A DNA stretch of 64,000 nucleotides, taken from contig NZ_QOWE01000022.1 in assembly GCF_003334855.1 (NCBI RefSeq), forward strand, positions 87,617 through 151,616, in the 5' to 3' direction. Every line of letters begins with the position of its first letter. Position 1 is the first letter of the stretch. This document shows positions 1 through 7,871 of the stretch, piece by piece. A program made the position numbers and the translations under genes. The notes under the pieces were generated by a model that saw only the letters and a program-made list of their open reading frames with translations, was not told where the DNA came from and searched no databases. The stretch is from Larkinella punicea (GTDB lineage Bacteria > Bacteroidota > Bacteroidia > Cytophagales > Spirosomataceae).

Positions 1-234
1 GGTACCGGTCGTGAGTTTTATATGACCGATTCCGGTGCAGCAGTTGCATTGGATGCTCCCCAGGGCGACGAGCCAATGATCCTTAGAACCGATAAGCTCA
101 TCGAGAAAAACCTGATTAACCTTAAAAAGAAATTTCCGGCAACCTGCAAATTGTATGCAGTCGAACTTCGGGAGTTTGAACATCGAAGGCAGAATCTTCG
201 CAATAGTTCGAACAAATCAAAAGCCTCTGAATAG
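1..234 (+). CDS. C-terminal end of an unidentified protein (5' partial)
   Basis: The reading frame is open from the first base of the window to the TAG at 232-234, so the ATG at 22 is probably internal and the gene begins upstream. The visible 77 residues read GTGREFYMTDSGAAVALDAP... and end in a basic, Lys/Arg/Asn-rich tail. I do not recognise the family. A rho-independent terminator overlaps its stop codon, consistent with the end of a transcription unit. The existence of a coding frame is fairly sure; the function is unknown. Confidence 0.55.
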   Translation, partial: GTGREFYMTDSGAAVALDAPQGDEPMILRTDKLIEKNLINLKKKFPATCKLYAVELREFEHRRQNLRNSSNKSKASE

Positions 235-246
235 GGGGCTTTTTTT
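219..246 (+). terminator. Rho-independent terminator
   Basis: AAAAGCC at 219-225 pairs with GGCTTTT from 237, followed by a run of seven T (240-246). It overlaps the stop codon of the upstream partial gene. Confidence 0.75.
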
Positions 247-247
247 G

Positions 248-360
248 TTGGAAAGGGGAAAAGGGGTGGCTTAATTCTTACAAAATATTTACTATAATAC
301 TAATATTAATATTGTTTTTCATGTAAAAAATGGCTATCTTAATACTGTAAATCAGATAAC
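248..360 (+). promoter_or_regulatory. Leader with TTGGAAAGGGGAAAA motif and ATGTAAAAA/GTAAATCAGATAA element
   Basis: TTGGAAAGGGGAAAA starts at 248, and an AT-rich stretch leads to an element at 316-359. That element matches 1180-1223, upstream of the gene at 1231, at about 36 of 44 positions. The two unrelated genes therefore share a two-part leader. I infer a common regulator or promoter type; the protein that binds it is not evident. Confidence 0.5.
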
Positions 361-368
361 TAATTGAC

Positions 369-1028
369 ATGAAAAAGAATCAAACCCCGGCCACCAGCCA
401 AACCGAAGTTGTTTCAAGCGAAGCAGTTACGCCAACTCTCAACGAGCAGGTAGATGAAGAAACCGGCGAGGTAACTGACCCTTTCAAATTCAAATACCTC
501 GAAGGACATCCCCGCCAATACCGTTTTGACGCCAAACAGGGCGTGTTTAATATTAATGGCACGGAAGTACTCGGCAACACCCTCACTTTCCAGCCCCTAG
601 CGTGGCGGATTTTTACCGATAGTATTCTGAATATGGGGCAAAAAACGTGGGCGGAACTGTTCTTCGTCGATGCCGCCAATTGTGTCTCATCGGTGCTGTT
701 TCACGGCTATTCCGTCGATAACATTTTCCGACTAATCGAACCCCTTTTCTACGCTGATCTAACCCTCGCTGACGTGGTAATAACCGCCACGGCGGAGAAG
801 AAGGAGAATACAAAAATCCAGCCGAAAGGGACGTACTACATTGCAACCTTTGGCTATCAAATGGCCGACCGCAAGCTAACCCAGGAATTGACCGCCTACG
901 CTCAATCAAACCGGCTTTTCCGTCAGGAAACCACCACCGACCGCGCCAATATTTCCCGACTCTATAACTGGTATAATCCATTTGGAGAGAACGACGATAC
1001 CGATACCGGACTGCTACTGGCCGCGTAA
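369..1028 (+). CDS. Conserved-looking hypothetical protein, 219 aa
   Basis: ATG at 369 follows the AT-rich leader. The first 40 residues are polar and low in complexity (Thr, Glu, Asp); the rest looks like a compact globular domain rich in aromatics (YLEGHPRQYRFDAKQGVFNI; ending NWYNPFGENDDTDTG). No signal peptide or membrane segment is seen. A strong hairpin follows the stop. I do not recognise the family. Position in the block before the replication gene suggests a plasmid-borne gene. An antisense ORF covers 613-1056 and is treated as a shadow. Confidence 0.7.
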   Translation: MKKNQTPATSQTEVVSSEAVTPTLNEQVDEETGEVTDPFKFKYLEGHPRQYRFDAKQGVFNINGTEVLGNTLTFQPLAWRIFTDSILNMGQKTWAELFFVDAANCVSSVLFHGYSVDNIFRLIEPLFYADLTLADVVITATAEKKENTKIQPKGTYYIATFGYQMADRKLTQELTAYAQSNRLFRQETTTDRANISRLYNWYNPFGENDDTDTGLLLAA

Positions 1029-1040
1029 GGACTAAATAAG

Positions 1041-1069
1041 AGAAGCCAGCCGGCATCCGGCTGGCTTCT
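1041..1069 (+). terminator. Perfect 13-bp intergenic hairpin
   Basis: AGAAGCCAGCCGG and CCGGCTGGCTTCT form a perfect 13-bp stem with a CAT loop, 12 bases after the stop at 1028. There is no T-run after it, so it could be a weak terminator or an mRNA stabiliser. Confidence 0.55.
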
Positions 1070-1113
1070 GCTATAAATCAGATAAAAATTATCCCCAAAA
1101 GTACAGGATCAGA

Positions 1114-1223
1114 TTGGAAAGGGGAAAAAAGAGGCAAATCTGTTCACTTTTTTTACATTAAAAATAATTTCTAACTTGCTTTTTATGTAAAAAGTGCTTA
1201 TTTTTATAGAGTAAATCAGATAA
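1114..1223 (+). promoter_or_regulatory. Second copy of the TTGGAAAGGGGAAA leader
   Basis: TTGGAAAGGGGAAAA begins at 1114, 117 bp before the start codon (121 bp in the first copy). The element TTTTTATGTAAAAAGTG...GTAAATCAGATAA spans 1180-1223. The near-equal spacing and shared sequence indicate a conserved leader rather than chance. Confidence 0.5.
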
Positions 1224-1230
1224 AAAAACT

Positions 1231-1581
1231 ATGAAACTTATCAAGATCGACCCCGCAGCCCAGACCATTGAGGTCATTGATACGGCTGCTACCCTCCACG
1301 ATTTTTATCAGATTATCGGCTGCCGTTGCATCGACGTTTGCGCCCGGCAAGGGGACGGTGACGCCCTCACGGTAGATGATGAGGCCCTTTTTCAACGACC
1401 GCAGCCACTGGCCTTTTCATTCGGCGGATATGGCCCCATTCACGGCATAGCGGTCTTGTCTGGAAGCGACGAAGAAGGAGAAACGACGGAGCCTAAAATG
1501 GGCATCGAAGCCGCTAAAAGAATGGTGTCGTGGCTGGAAGCCGCTTACACCGCCCCCTATTTCCGAGTCACCTCTTTTTAG
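1231..1581 (+). CDS. DUF3846-like small protein, 116 aa
   Basis: The protein starts MKLIKIDPAAQTIEVID and continues with a short alpha/beta pattern: LHDFYQIIGCRCIDV, then an acidic hairpin and LTVDDEALF, then GPIHGIAVLSG. This order resembles DUF3846 proteins of phages and plasmids (IKIDP start, a short helix, a VDE-E segment, a late hydrophobic strand). The C-terminal 30 residues extend past that pattern. ATG at 1231 sits just after the conserved leader. Function unknown; the family match is by eye and moderate. Confidence 0.65.
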   Translation: MKLIKIDPAAQTIEVIDTAATLHDFYQIIGCRCIDVCARQGDGDALTVDDEALFQRPQPLAFSFGGYGPIHGIAVLSGSDEEGETTEPKMGIEAAKRMVSWLEAAYTAPYFRVTSF

Positions 1582-1588
1582 TCAAACC

Positions 1589-1615
1589 GGGTAGACTGCA
1601 ATCGGTAGTCTACCC
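1589..1615 (+). terminator. Perfect 9-bp intergenic hairpin
   Basis: GGGTAGACT (1589-1597) and AGTCTACCC (1607-1615) pair perfectly around a 9-nt loop, 7 bases after the preceding stop codon. No T-run. It is one of several hairpins that separate the genes of this block. Confidence 0.5.
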
Positions 1616-1629
1616 TAATCCAATCCGCT

Positions 1630-2244
1630 ATGTATCAGATTATCACTAGTCAGGAACAGAAAAGAGGTTGCGGCTACCGGAAACCGGGAGGGTTTTACTT
1701 TGTCGCCGGGAAATCAGCCCGACCCTGTGCTAAACTTCCCATCGAAGTTAGCATTTGCCCTTGCTGTAGTCAGGGCATTCAATTCAATCGCGGCTTTACG
1801 TGGGTGTCTTCGGTTCTGATCGAACAGCAACCCTGTCGGCTGGCCGGATGCTCGGACTGTTTCCCCTTCAAAGTCATGAAGCGTTACGGTTTGATGTGGG
1901 TAGGGGAGAAGTTCTATAAAACCCCGGCTGCCTTTTCCGCCGAAGCCGCCAAAATGGGCGTTTCCAAGCGGTTACCGTTCATCCCGAAAGGATTTACCAT
2001 TGGCGTCGATTGGATTCTGCTGGCGCACCGGAAATGCCCCTTTGAAACCGAAAACGGGATTGAGCTGAAGCCCGGCATTTTCACCGCCTTTTGCCCATCA
2101 CAGATTGATTACATCGTGAAGGGAGACGAGTCAGACGATTTTTTAAATGACCTCTATGACAAAGGGGTACGACTGATCGACGTCATCCCGGAAGGGGAGA
2201 GCGAACAAGGTAAAATTATCCCGCTTCATCCTGAACTTCAATAA
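1630..2244 (+). CDS. Cys-rich hypothetical protein, 204 aa
   Basis: The N-terminal half carries several paired cysteines: CGYRKPGGF near residue 14, CPCC near 43-46, then CRLAGCSDC near 69-75. This layout suggests a zinc ribbon or similar metal-bound fold. The remainder is globular without membrane segments. It resembles conserved proteins of unknown function from plasmids and phages of Bacteroidota, but I cannot name a family. A perfect terminator hairpin follows at 2255. The metal-binding idea rests only on Cys spacing. Confidence 0.65.
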   Translation: MYQIITSQEQKRGCGYRKPGGFYFVAGKSARPCAKLPIEVSICPCCSQGIQFNRGFTWVSSVLIEQQPCRLAGCSDCFPFKVMKRYGLMWVGEKFYKTPAAFSAEAAKMGVSKRLPFIPKGFTIGVDWILLAHRKCPFETENGIELKPGIFTAFCPSQIDYIVKGDESDDFLNDLYDKGVRLIDVIPEGESEQGKIIPLHPELQ

Positions 2245-2254
2245 CTCACTTTAG

Positions 2255-2287
2255 GCACCCGGCAACTCCCTCGCCGGGTGCTCTTTC
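2255..2287 (+). terminator. Terminator hairpin
   Basis: GCACCCGGC (2255-2263) pairs perfectly with GCCGGGTGC (2273-2281) around a 9-nt loop, followed by TCTTTC. It lies 10 bases after the stop at 2244. Confidence 0.65.
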
Positions 2288-2310
2288 AAACCTTACTCCC
2301 CTTTACAACG

Positions 2311-2972
2311 ATGGATTACCGTTCCATTTCCCGCTACACAAACAGCGATCTGACTGAGTTTCGCAACCTGTTTTCTGGCTACCCAGTAAAGCCAATGGGT
2401 CCCGCTCAGGAGTTTGGTACTGCCTTCCACGAATTGATCTTAGAACAGGAATTAACCATCGAACTGACGACCGCTCGTCAGAAACAGGTCGACCAGATTC
2501 GAAATGCGTTGCAGAAAGACAGCTTCGCCCGGCTGGTGTTACAGGAAGCCCGAAAGGAGGTTATCGAACTATGGGACGATGATCAAACGGGATTGCCCTG
2601 TAAATCCCGACTCGATCTGTGGCTACCATCCGAAGAGATGATTGTGGACGTAAAGACCACCAGCGCGCGCAATTACCGGGAATTTTTAGCCAGTTGTCTG
2701 GAGTGCGATTATGATGGCAGCGGCCAACCGTCGCCAAAGCGCGTTCTATCGACAGCAAACCCCATGCTTACCGGTTCGTTTTATTGGGGGTTCAGAAACA
2801 GGCTCCCTTTAGCATCTTCTATTTTGAGGCAACCGCCTGCAAGGGTTGTATTGAAGGAGGCAGGAAGAAATATCAGGCCCTGCTCCGGGAAGTCCGCAAA
2901 TGCAATTTTCAGCCATCGTCTTGGGCGCTTAATACCATCGCCATTCAACCGCTAACCCGTCAGGCCAGCTAA
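2311..2972 (+). pseudogene. PD-(D/E)XK exonuclease-like protein, broken by two frameshifts
   Basis: The start is probably ATG 2311 (MDYRSISRYTNSDLTEFRN), since ATG-less sequence and a terminator precede it. The first frame shows the nuclease core: GTAFHELILE, then CKSRLDLWLP and MIVDVKTT, matching the E-D-DxK pattern of RecB-like/DUF3799 nucleases. Near 2715 this frame loses sense. NRRQSAFYRQQ, typical of the family's RQ-AFY motif, appears in frame 2 at 2726. HAYRFVLLGVQKQAPFSIFYFE then resumes in a third frame to the TAG/TAA region at 2972. Two indels within about 60 bp explain all three pieces. A sequencing error is possible but would have to occur twice. Confidence 0.75.
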
Positions 2973-2991
2973 CCCATAACCCCTTAAAGCT

Positions 2992-3327
2992 ATGTTTTTC
3001 GCTAAAATTACGACGCTGCACAATCCCAAAAACAGCCTACAGACCTATTTAAGGGAGCAGGTTGCCAAACTCGACGGCTTGAACGTGGAGGAGCCTCAAG
3101 ATTTTTACGCCCATTTACACACGATGGTTCTCCGGGCGAATGCCCGGTACAACCGCTGTACACCTCTCAAAGCCTACCTTCAAAAAGCCTACGTAGTGGG
3201 CGATTTGCTTACCGGCATACATGGGCTGGTTCAAATCAATTTGTATCAACAGAAGGGTGTTTTTGGCGAAACGCTGGGCATTGGTGAGCAAGCCGCAGTC
3301 GAAGGCGTACAAACCTCGATCTTCTAA
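2992..3327 (+). CDS. Hypothetical protein, 111 aa
   Basis: ATG 2992 lies 20 bases after the end of the broken nuclease. The protein is mixed alpha with a basic patch (RANARYNRCTPLKAYLQKAY) and no signal peptide. I do not recognise it. A perfect palindrome follows 11 bases after the stop. Confidence 0.6.
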   Translation: MFFAKITTLHNPKNSLQTYLREQVAKLDGLNVEEPQDFYAHLHTMVLRANARYNRCTPLKAYLQKAYVVGDLLTGIHGLVQINLYQQKGVFGETLGIGEQAAVEGVQTSIF

Positions 3328-3338
3328 TTAGAAAATGG

Positions 3339-3370
3339 ATCGTGTACATACCGTACGGTATGTACACGAT
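3339..3370. repeat. Perfect 32-bp palindrome
   Basis: ATCGTGTACATACCGT followed directly by its exact reverse complement, with no loop. Such a loop-free dyad is longer than a usual terminator stem and lacks a T-run. It could be a protein-binding site (partition, transfer or recombination) or a cruciform-forming element. It lies between the genes ending at 3327 and starting at 3449. Confidence 0.9.
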
Positions 3371-3448
3371 TTAAATTGCCCATACTGGACTATACAAATC
3401 CTTATTCCAGTTTGAGGGTTCAAATTGGAAACCAACCCTATTTTGATC

Positions 3449-3655
3449 ATGAAGGCCAAGGCCACTATTGAACTGCTTACCGCTGGAAAGGAGATTGAGG
3501 ACATTAAAAATGCCCTCGCCAGTCTAATTGCAATCAACTACGAAATCCTGATTATCGGAGAGTCAAAAGAAACGGCATGGGGCTTTCTGACGAAAGTGGT
3601 TATGACCAAGGATACGGATAACCTAAAACTTACAATCTACAAGAACTCAAATTAA
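3449..3655 (+). CDS. Small hypothetical protein, 68 aa
   Basis: I prefer ATG 3449 (MKAKATIELLTAGKEIEDIKN) to the in-frame TTG at 3425. The protein is a predicted short helix-strand fold ending in a basic tail. It ends only 4 bases before the next gene, so the two are probably one operon. Function unknown. Confidence 0.5.
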   Translation: MKAKATIELLTAGKEIEDIKNALASLIAINYEILIIGESKETAWGFLTKVVMTKDTDNLKLTIYKNSN

Positions 3656-3659
3656 TGCC

Positions 3660-3884
3660 ATGGCCATCACGGATCAACTCACCGAATTCAATAAAAAGCG
3701 GTTCAAACAATACTGGACCCGCAAAGGATATACCGTTGCCCATGCTCGAAATATACTGTTTCGGCTGTATGGTATCGAGTGCAATCAGGCTGCCGTCGAT
3801 GCTGAGGTTGATCCGGTTGTTGATCCTGAATTGAGCAGCCAGGCACGTGCTCAACTGGTGTCCAATAATCCGGGAAAAGAATAG
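3660..3884 (+). CDS. Small hypothetical protein, 74 aa
   Basis: ATG 3660 lies 4 bases after the preceding stop, suggesting translational coupling. The N-terminal half (KKRFKQYWTRKGYTVAHARNILFRLYGI) is basic and aromatic and could bind nucleic acid; the C-terminal half is acidic and Pro/Val-rich (VDAEVDPVVDPEL). Not recognised. Confidence 0.5.
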   Translation: MAITDQLTEFNKKRFKQYWTRKGYTVAHARNILFRLYGIECNQAAVDAEVDPVVDPELSSQARAQLVSNNPGKE

Positions 3885-3989
3885 ACAGAGCGGTACTTTC
3901 CTCGCAGATTTTTTACATGGAACCTAATAAAATAATTACTTCATGGAAGCAAATTTTGTAATATTGAATCCCACTGAACAATTGCTACT

Positions 3990-4394
3990 GTGTTGGAACA
4001 GATCGATGAGCACATACTCCAGGTTGCAACCAATCATTTAGCGGCCGCTGAGCATGCTAAACAATTACTGGAGAAAGCGGAAGATCGGCTCATTTCCGGT
4101 TCTCCGGGTACCATCAGTCTGAAACGGTACGGCCACCGGCCATTATCTCAGAATGATGTCGATAGTATTATCAACGCCCTTGGATCTGACGTCGACAAAC
4201 AGGCGATCGCTAATTTAGGGAACGCGCAGCGAGCATTATCGGAGCGCCTGAAAGGTACTGCACACGTTGGGCTTGTCATCGAGCAGGCCCATATCCCTTA
4301 TGCTCAGTATTATCAGCGATCGCTAAAGCCGGAACTTTGGAAACCGGAGCAAATGGTAGCCGTCGTTGAGGTTTTGAAGCGGCTGCGCGTATAG
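3990..4394 (+). CDS. Hypothetical protein with Cro-like HTH tail, 134 aa
   Basis: No ATG is available in frame; a TGA at 3975-3977 bounds the frame, so GTG 3990 (or TTG 3993) is the start. The N-terminal part is helical and charged. The C-terminal 60 residues (SERLKGT-HVGLVIEQAHIPYAQYYQR-LKPELWKPEQM) align by eye with the tail of the protein at 60334 (ESLRNTDITVTFLCKKLGIDPSSYHR-KDPRLWNQAEI). This pattern resembles an XRE/Cro helix-turn-helix ending in a Trp-containing helix. It lies next to the convergent rep gene, so a copy-number or maintenance role is possible but not shown. Confidence 0.6.
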   Translation: MLEQIDEHILQVATNHLAAAEHAKQLLEKAEDRLISGSPGTISLKRYGHRPLSQNDVDSIINALGSDVDKQAIANLGNAQRALSERLKGTAHVGLVIEQAHIPYAQYYQRSLKPELWKPEQMVAVVEVLKRLRV

Positions 4395-4542
4395 TCGTTT
4401 ACAAAACTGTCTGGGTATGATTATTGGATTGGATCAATTAGTGCAAATTGGGATATTTTCCACTTTCCTCAGTAGAGGGTTGCTCGTAAGTCCGGTTTTT
4501 TGCCAGCTTCAGATTGCTATACTACATTCGAATAGTGATCGC

Positions 4543-5646
4543 TTATTGCTTAAACAAATCACCATTAATAATACTAGCCAATGTCTGTACCCCTCCGAAT
4601 CGCTTGTTTTCCGCGGGCGTCTGCGTGAATGTCAATTCGGGAGCGCTAGTGGCTTTATCGGGTTTAACCTGATCGATTCCCAAGGACTTAACCAGATAGG
4701 CAGTGGGATTCTTTACGCCTGGACGTAAACCATTAGTCAACTCCGAATGAATCCGGTAGAATGTATCCAGAAGCTCAAATTCAGAGGTAATCAGATCCTT
4801 TTGCCACCTTGTCAATTTGTATTTTGCCAGCAAAGGCCAGGCTAACTGAACTGCCTCATGAATTGACATCCCCCTGAGCGCTTGTCGGTCCTGCTCAACG
4901 CCTTGCTCGGCTAATTGTCGATCAGTTTTCACCGTAAATTCGAGCTCCAGGACCTTCTTACCTGACTTTTGGGATGGATTCCAGTCGAGGGCAATGTTTG
5001 CCTTTTCATGCAGTTCCTTCTGAGAAACAACGAGCGCATTCAGTACAAAATCATTATAACGATAGGTTTCCGGGCAATTAAGCATTCTGCGAAGCTCATC
5101 GACTGCGTACCGAAACCGGTACTGGCCACGGTGAAAATACATTGAGACAATCTCAAACATTCTTTTCGCATAAACGGAAGCCAGCGAAAGCATGACTTCG
5201 TTTTCATATTGGGTATAGCGTTGACCCAATTCGGCAAAATATGGCACTACATTGGCCAGCATGGTAATTTCAATAACCTTTAGGCCATCCGCCCCAATTC
5301 CAGATTGTACTAGAGGGAAAGGTGTTATAAAAGTGAAATCACCCTTTTTGTCATCCCTAAATGACATTCTTTTTTTACTTAATGACTCAGCCGCTTTAAC
5401 AACCTGATCGTATCTTGATTTGGTCAATTGTTGAATCGGAATTTGAATCAGGACATTTACACGGGGCTCTATTTTTCCTTTTACGGCCATGTTGCCAAGC
5501 TGGTTCACTACTAAGGTCACAATGTTTTTTTCGAGTTCGGTAAACTCCTGGCGTGACTCCGTGAAGAGGTTAGATTGGTAATTGGTCGAGTATTTAATAA
5601 AGGTTGGCTGAGTAAATGCCAGTGAGTCCGAAGGTTCTTGATCCAT
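4543..5646 (-). CDS. Plasmid replication initiator (Rep_3 family), 367 aa
   Basis: The protein carries the two winged-helix modules of Rep_3 initiators. The first includes TELEKNIVTLVVNQL and the QIPIQQLTKSRYDQVVKAAE strand-helix. The second includes LSLASVYAKRMFEIVSMYF and the RYAVDELRRMLNCPETYRYN recognition segment, followed by KELHEKANIALDW. A C-terminal extension of about 130 residues is not part of the core. It should bind the iterons that lie directly upstream of its start (5701-6185) and open the origin. ATG 5646 is the first Met and fits the family start. Its end is close to the convergent gene at 3990-4394. The combination of Rep and iterons is the best evidence that the window is plasmid DNA. 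Confidence 0.92.
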   Translation of the reverse strand: MDQEPSDSLAFTQPTFIKYSTNYQSNLFTESRQEFTELEKNIVTLVVNQLGNMAVKGKIEPRVNVLIQIPIQQLTKSRYDQVVKAAESLSKKRMSFRDDKKGDFTFITPFPLVQSGIGADGLKVIEITMLANVVPYFAELGQRYTQYENEVMLSLASVYAKRMFEIVSMYFHRGQYRFRYAVDELRRMLNCPETYRYNDFVLNALVVSQKELHEKANIALDWNPSQKSGKKVLELEFTVKTDRQLAEQGVEQDRQALRGMSIHEAVQLAWPLLAKYKLTRWQKDLITSEFELLDTFYRIHSELTNGLRPGVKNPTAYLVKSLGIDQVKPDKATSAPELTFTQTPAENKRFGGVQTLASIINGDLFKQ

Positions 5647-5700
5647 AAGCTTATGCAGTGGAGGTCCTAGTTGTAAATATATATAACAAGTTTATAAGTT

Positions 5701-6185
5701 GCAACCTTGTTTTTCAACCTACCAAACCTTGTTTTTACCCATTTAGGCTAATGGCATTTACAAAGAATAAAGAGAAGAAGAGACTAAGGACTGAGTAGTA
5801 GTACTATAAAACATAGTTTTAGTACTAAAATTAGACCTCTATTTGTAGTACCTACCAAACCTTGTTTTTCAAATCGGGTACCTACCAAACCTTGTTATTG
5901 AGTCTACCAAAACTTGTAATAGTACCTACTGAACCTTGTTATTACATGTCTTTAAAACCTACCAAACCTTGTTTTTCGACCTACTAAACCTTGTTTTTCT
6001 TCTTGTAACTTTTTGTGAATCAAAAGGTTAAGGGCCTCTTAAATCAATCAAATAAAAAAAAGATAAAGATTAAAAATCAAAAAAGTGATTTATTGGAAAG
6101 GGGAAAGAGGTTCAAAAAGAGTATATTTGTTTACTTTTACGGTAAACGACAGAGTATTTAGCTGTTATACCAAACCTTGTAATAG
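5701..6185 (+). repeat. Iteron array and AT-rich region, probable plasmid origin
   Basis: The unit CCTACCAAACCTTGTTTTT recurs at 5718, 5851, 5881, 5903, 5925, 5958 and 5980, with small changes (Tnn or A in the tail, CTACTAAAC or CTACTGAAC). A half copy lies at 5701 and a divergent one near 6165. Three neighbours (5881/5903/5925) and the pair 5958/5980 are spaced exactly 22 bp, two helical turns. An AT-rich tract follows at about 6010-6090. Arrangement beside rep fits an iteron-controlled origin. The stretch 5647-6261 holds no gene. Confidence 0.9.
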
Positions 6186-6204
6186 AAATACTGATTTACT
6201 CTAT
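6093..6204 (+). promoter_or_regulatory. Third TTGGAAAGGGGAAA copy with TATATTTG box and inverted GTAAATCAG element
   Basis: TTGGAAAGGGGAAAGAGG starts at 6093. TATATTTG at 6122-6129 matches the Bacteroidota -7 consensus TAnnTTTG. CTGATTTACTCTAT at 6191-6204 is the reverse complement of ATAGAGTAAATCAG found at 1206-1219. The leader of the gene at 6262 thus carries the same parts as the genes at 369 and 1231, with one part inverted. Confidence 0.5.
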
Positions 6205-6261
6205 TAATCTTTCGGTAGAGTAGGAGCCCGTTCGACCTACTTCAACATTCCCTTACCAACG

Positions 6262-6975
6262 ATGACCAAACGCATTGATTCCGCCCCGCTGGCGGCTATC
6301 CGCTTAGCGCTGAAAGATCAGGCCATAACTCTGCAACCGGTCATGAACCAGGTTTCGGCCCTACCAATCGATGCCGATCTGGAATATTATTTTGTGCCCG
6401 CCGACTACATGAAATTTTACCAGCCCTACCATCGCCCGGGACAGCCACTTAAAAATCTCAAACTTATCAATTACGAGCGACCCGCTATTTCACTCTCTTT
6501 CTATTTTAAACATAAATATAAAATTAAGCGGGATATCGATCCCCAGGAGGTCATGCGTCATGTAAAGGAGCACCGCGATAGTCTGCTAAATAAATCTCTA
6601 ACTAGTGTACTTAGTATTGGGGAACAGAAGGAGCTTCAGGAAACCGACGACCTGCTGCGGCAGATCAGAGACAACCCCGAAGCTTACCAGTACTGCTTTA
6701 GTAACTACCACCACTACTACAAGTATTGGTATTGCTCTTACCGTTATTTTGAAGATGAGGACAAAACCCAGGCCGCTTCGGGAACCGAGCACTTGTTGAA
6801 ACACACTGAGCGGTTGGAAGGAAATCGCATCGAGCGAATGAATATCATTTTCGTCGATCCCTACTATATCACGCGTCAGGTACCCCAGGATAATAAGCTC
6901 ATCGACCGGGAATTGGATACCTATCCGACCCGGATCAGGCAAGGCACGATTACGCTTTACGTGCGAAAATTGTAA
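6262..6975 (+). CDS. Hypothetical protein, 237 aa
   Basis: ATG 6262 follows an ACG-rich RBS-like stretch and the shared leader. The protein is soluble and rich in Tyr and His in its middle (CFSNYHHYYKYWYCSYRYF, residues about 151-169) and ends with a strand-rich segment (QGTITLYVRKL). I know no family with this composition. Its leader links it to the plasmid-backbone genes rather than to the metal island that begins just after it. Confidence 0.65.
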   Translation: MTKRIDSAPLAAIRLALKDQAITLQPVMNQVSALPIDADLEYYFVPADYMKFYQPYHRPGQPLKNLKLINYERPAISLSFYFKHKYKIKRDIDPQEVMRHVKEHRDSLLNKSLTSVLSIGEQKELQETDDLLRQIRDNPEAYQYCFSNYHHYYKYWYCSYRYFEDEDKTQAASGTEHLLKHTERLEGNRIERMNIIFVDPYYITRQVPQDNKLIDRELDTYPTRIRQGTITLYVRKL

Positions 6976-7212
6976 TCTCCTTTTTAAATCCTAAGTAGAG
7001 ATTTATGAGCGAATCTGTATAATCTTGATTTTCAAACCATCGGTAGAATAATGGGAGGTTGCCAACCTTGTCGTTTAAGCCGTGGAACAGGCTGATTATC
7101 AGGTAGGTTTCATATTAAGTCCCTGATTTCCAAAAGTTTCGTAAGAAGTAGACCAAATCTTGTAAGTCGATTTGTCACCCGATTGGGCGGCTTATTGGTT
7201 ATAAGATAATTA

Positions 7213-7743
7213 ATGTATCGATCTATGGAAGCACATAAACAACATGAGGGGCAAGCCCAGCCAGGTCATTCCACGTTCCCTCACGGACCCACCCATGGGC
7301 CACACTACAGAAAACTGGCTATAATGACTGGTCTATCATTCGCGTCCATGTATGTACTAATGTACTCGATGGTCGACCGGTTTGCCAACGTAATTCCGAA
7401 CGTTAATCAGATGTACATGGCAGTCCTGATGACCATGCCTATGGTCATTATTGAAGTTCTGCTGATGTCATCCATGTATATGGACAAACGGCGCAATACC
7501 CTCATCATTGCTGTCAGTACCCTTACACTGATCGGGTTCTTCCTGCTTATCCGTCAGCAGGGATTTGTTGGCGATAGAGAGTTTGCCAAGTCCATGATTC
7601 CGCACCATGCTGCGGCTATCCTAATGGCAAAAGAAGCGAAGCTGACGGATCCTGACCTACAAAAGCTCCAGCAGGACATTATTACAGCCCAAGAAAAGGA
7701 AATAAAGCAAATGAAGGACAAACTAGCCCAGTTAGACAAATAG
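7213..7743 (+). CDS. Membrane-anchored DUF305 protein, 176 aa
   Basis: The His-rich N-terminus (HKQHEGQAQPGHSTFPHGPTHGPHY) is followed by three hydrophobic segments (about residues 35-55, 60-85 and 95-115). A single DUF305 half-repeat follows: DREFAKSMIPHHAAAILMAKEA, with the family's M-x2-HH motif. DUF305 proteins are ferritin-like and common in copper resistance loci; the His/Met residues probably bind metal. An alternative start is ATG 7225 (MEAHKQ). It is probably cotranscribed with the multicopper oxidase 128 bp downstream. A weak AATCTTGTAA-type pair lies at 7135-7165, but no TAnnTTTG box is found at the expected place. Confidence 0.8.
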   Translation: MYRSMEAHKQHEGQAQPGHSTFPHGPTHGPHYRKLAIMTGLSFASMYVLMYSMVDRFANVIPNVNQMYMAVLMTMPMVIIEVLLMSSMYMDKRRNTLIIAVSTLTLIGFFLLIRQQGFVGDREFAKSMIPHHAAAILMAKEAKLTDPDLQKLQQDIITAQEKEIKQMKDKLAQLDK

Positions 7744-7871
7744 CAATGGGCGGCTTTTAGGGCTAAATTCTAAAGGTTCAAAATACCATATATCTATATA
7801 ACAGGCAGCCCTTCCATCTGACAGGGTTGCATTTCAGTTCGATCAGAATAAATACACTGAGTACGATAACT

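Noticed and set aside
278..290. TTACAAAATATTT near the start of the window as an island operator
   Set aside because: Only one half-site, in an AT-rich leader of an unrelated backbone gene; no partner at 21 bp.
5718..5998. CRISPR array reading of the repeated 19-mers before rep
   Set aside because: Spacing is short and irregular, units are imperfect, no cas gene is present, and the position beside rep fits iterons.
7135..7165. AGTTTCGTAA/AATCTTGTAA pair with 21-bp period upstream of the first DUF305 gene as a tenth full operator module
   Set aside because: No TAnnTTTG box at the fixed 22-bp distance, and GACCAAATCTTGTAA also resembles an iteron (TACCAAACCTTGTAA) from the nearby origin.
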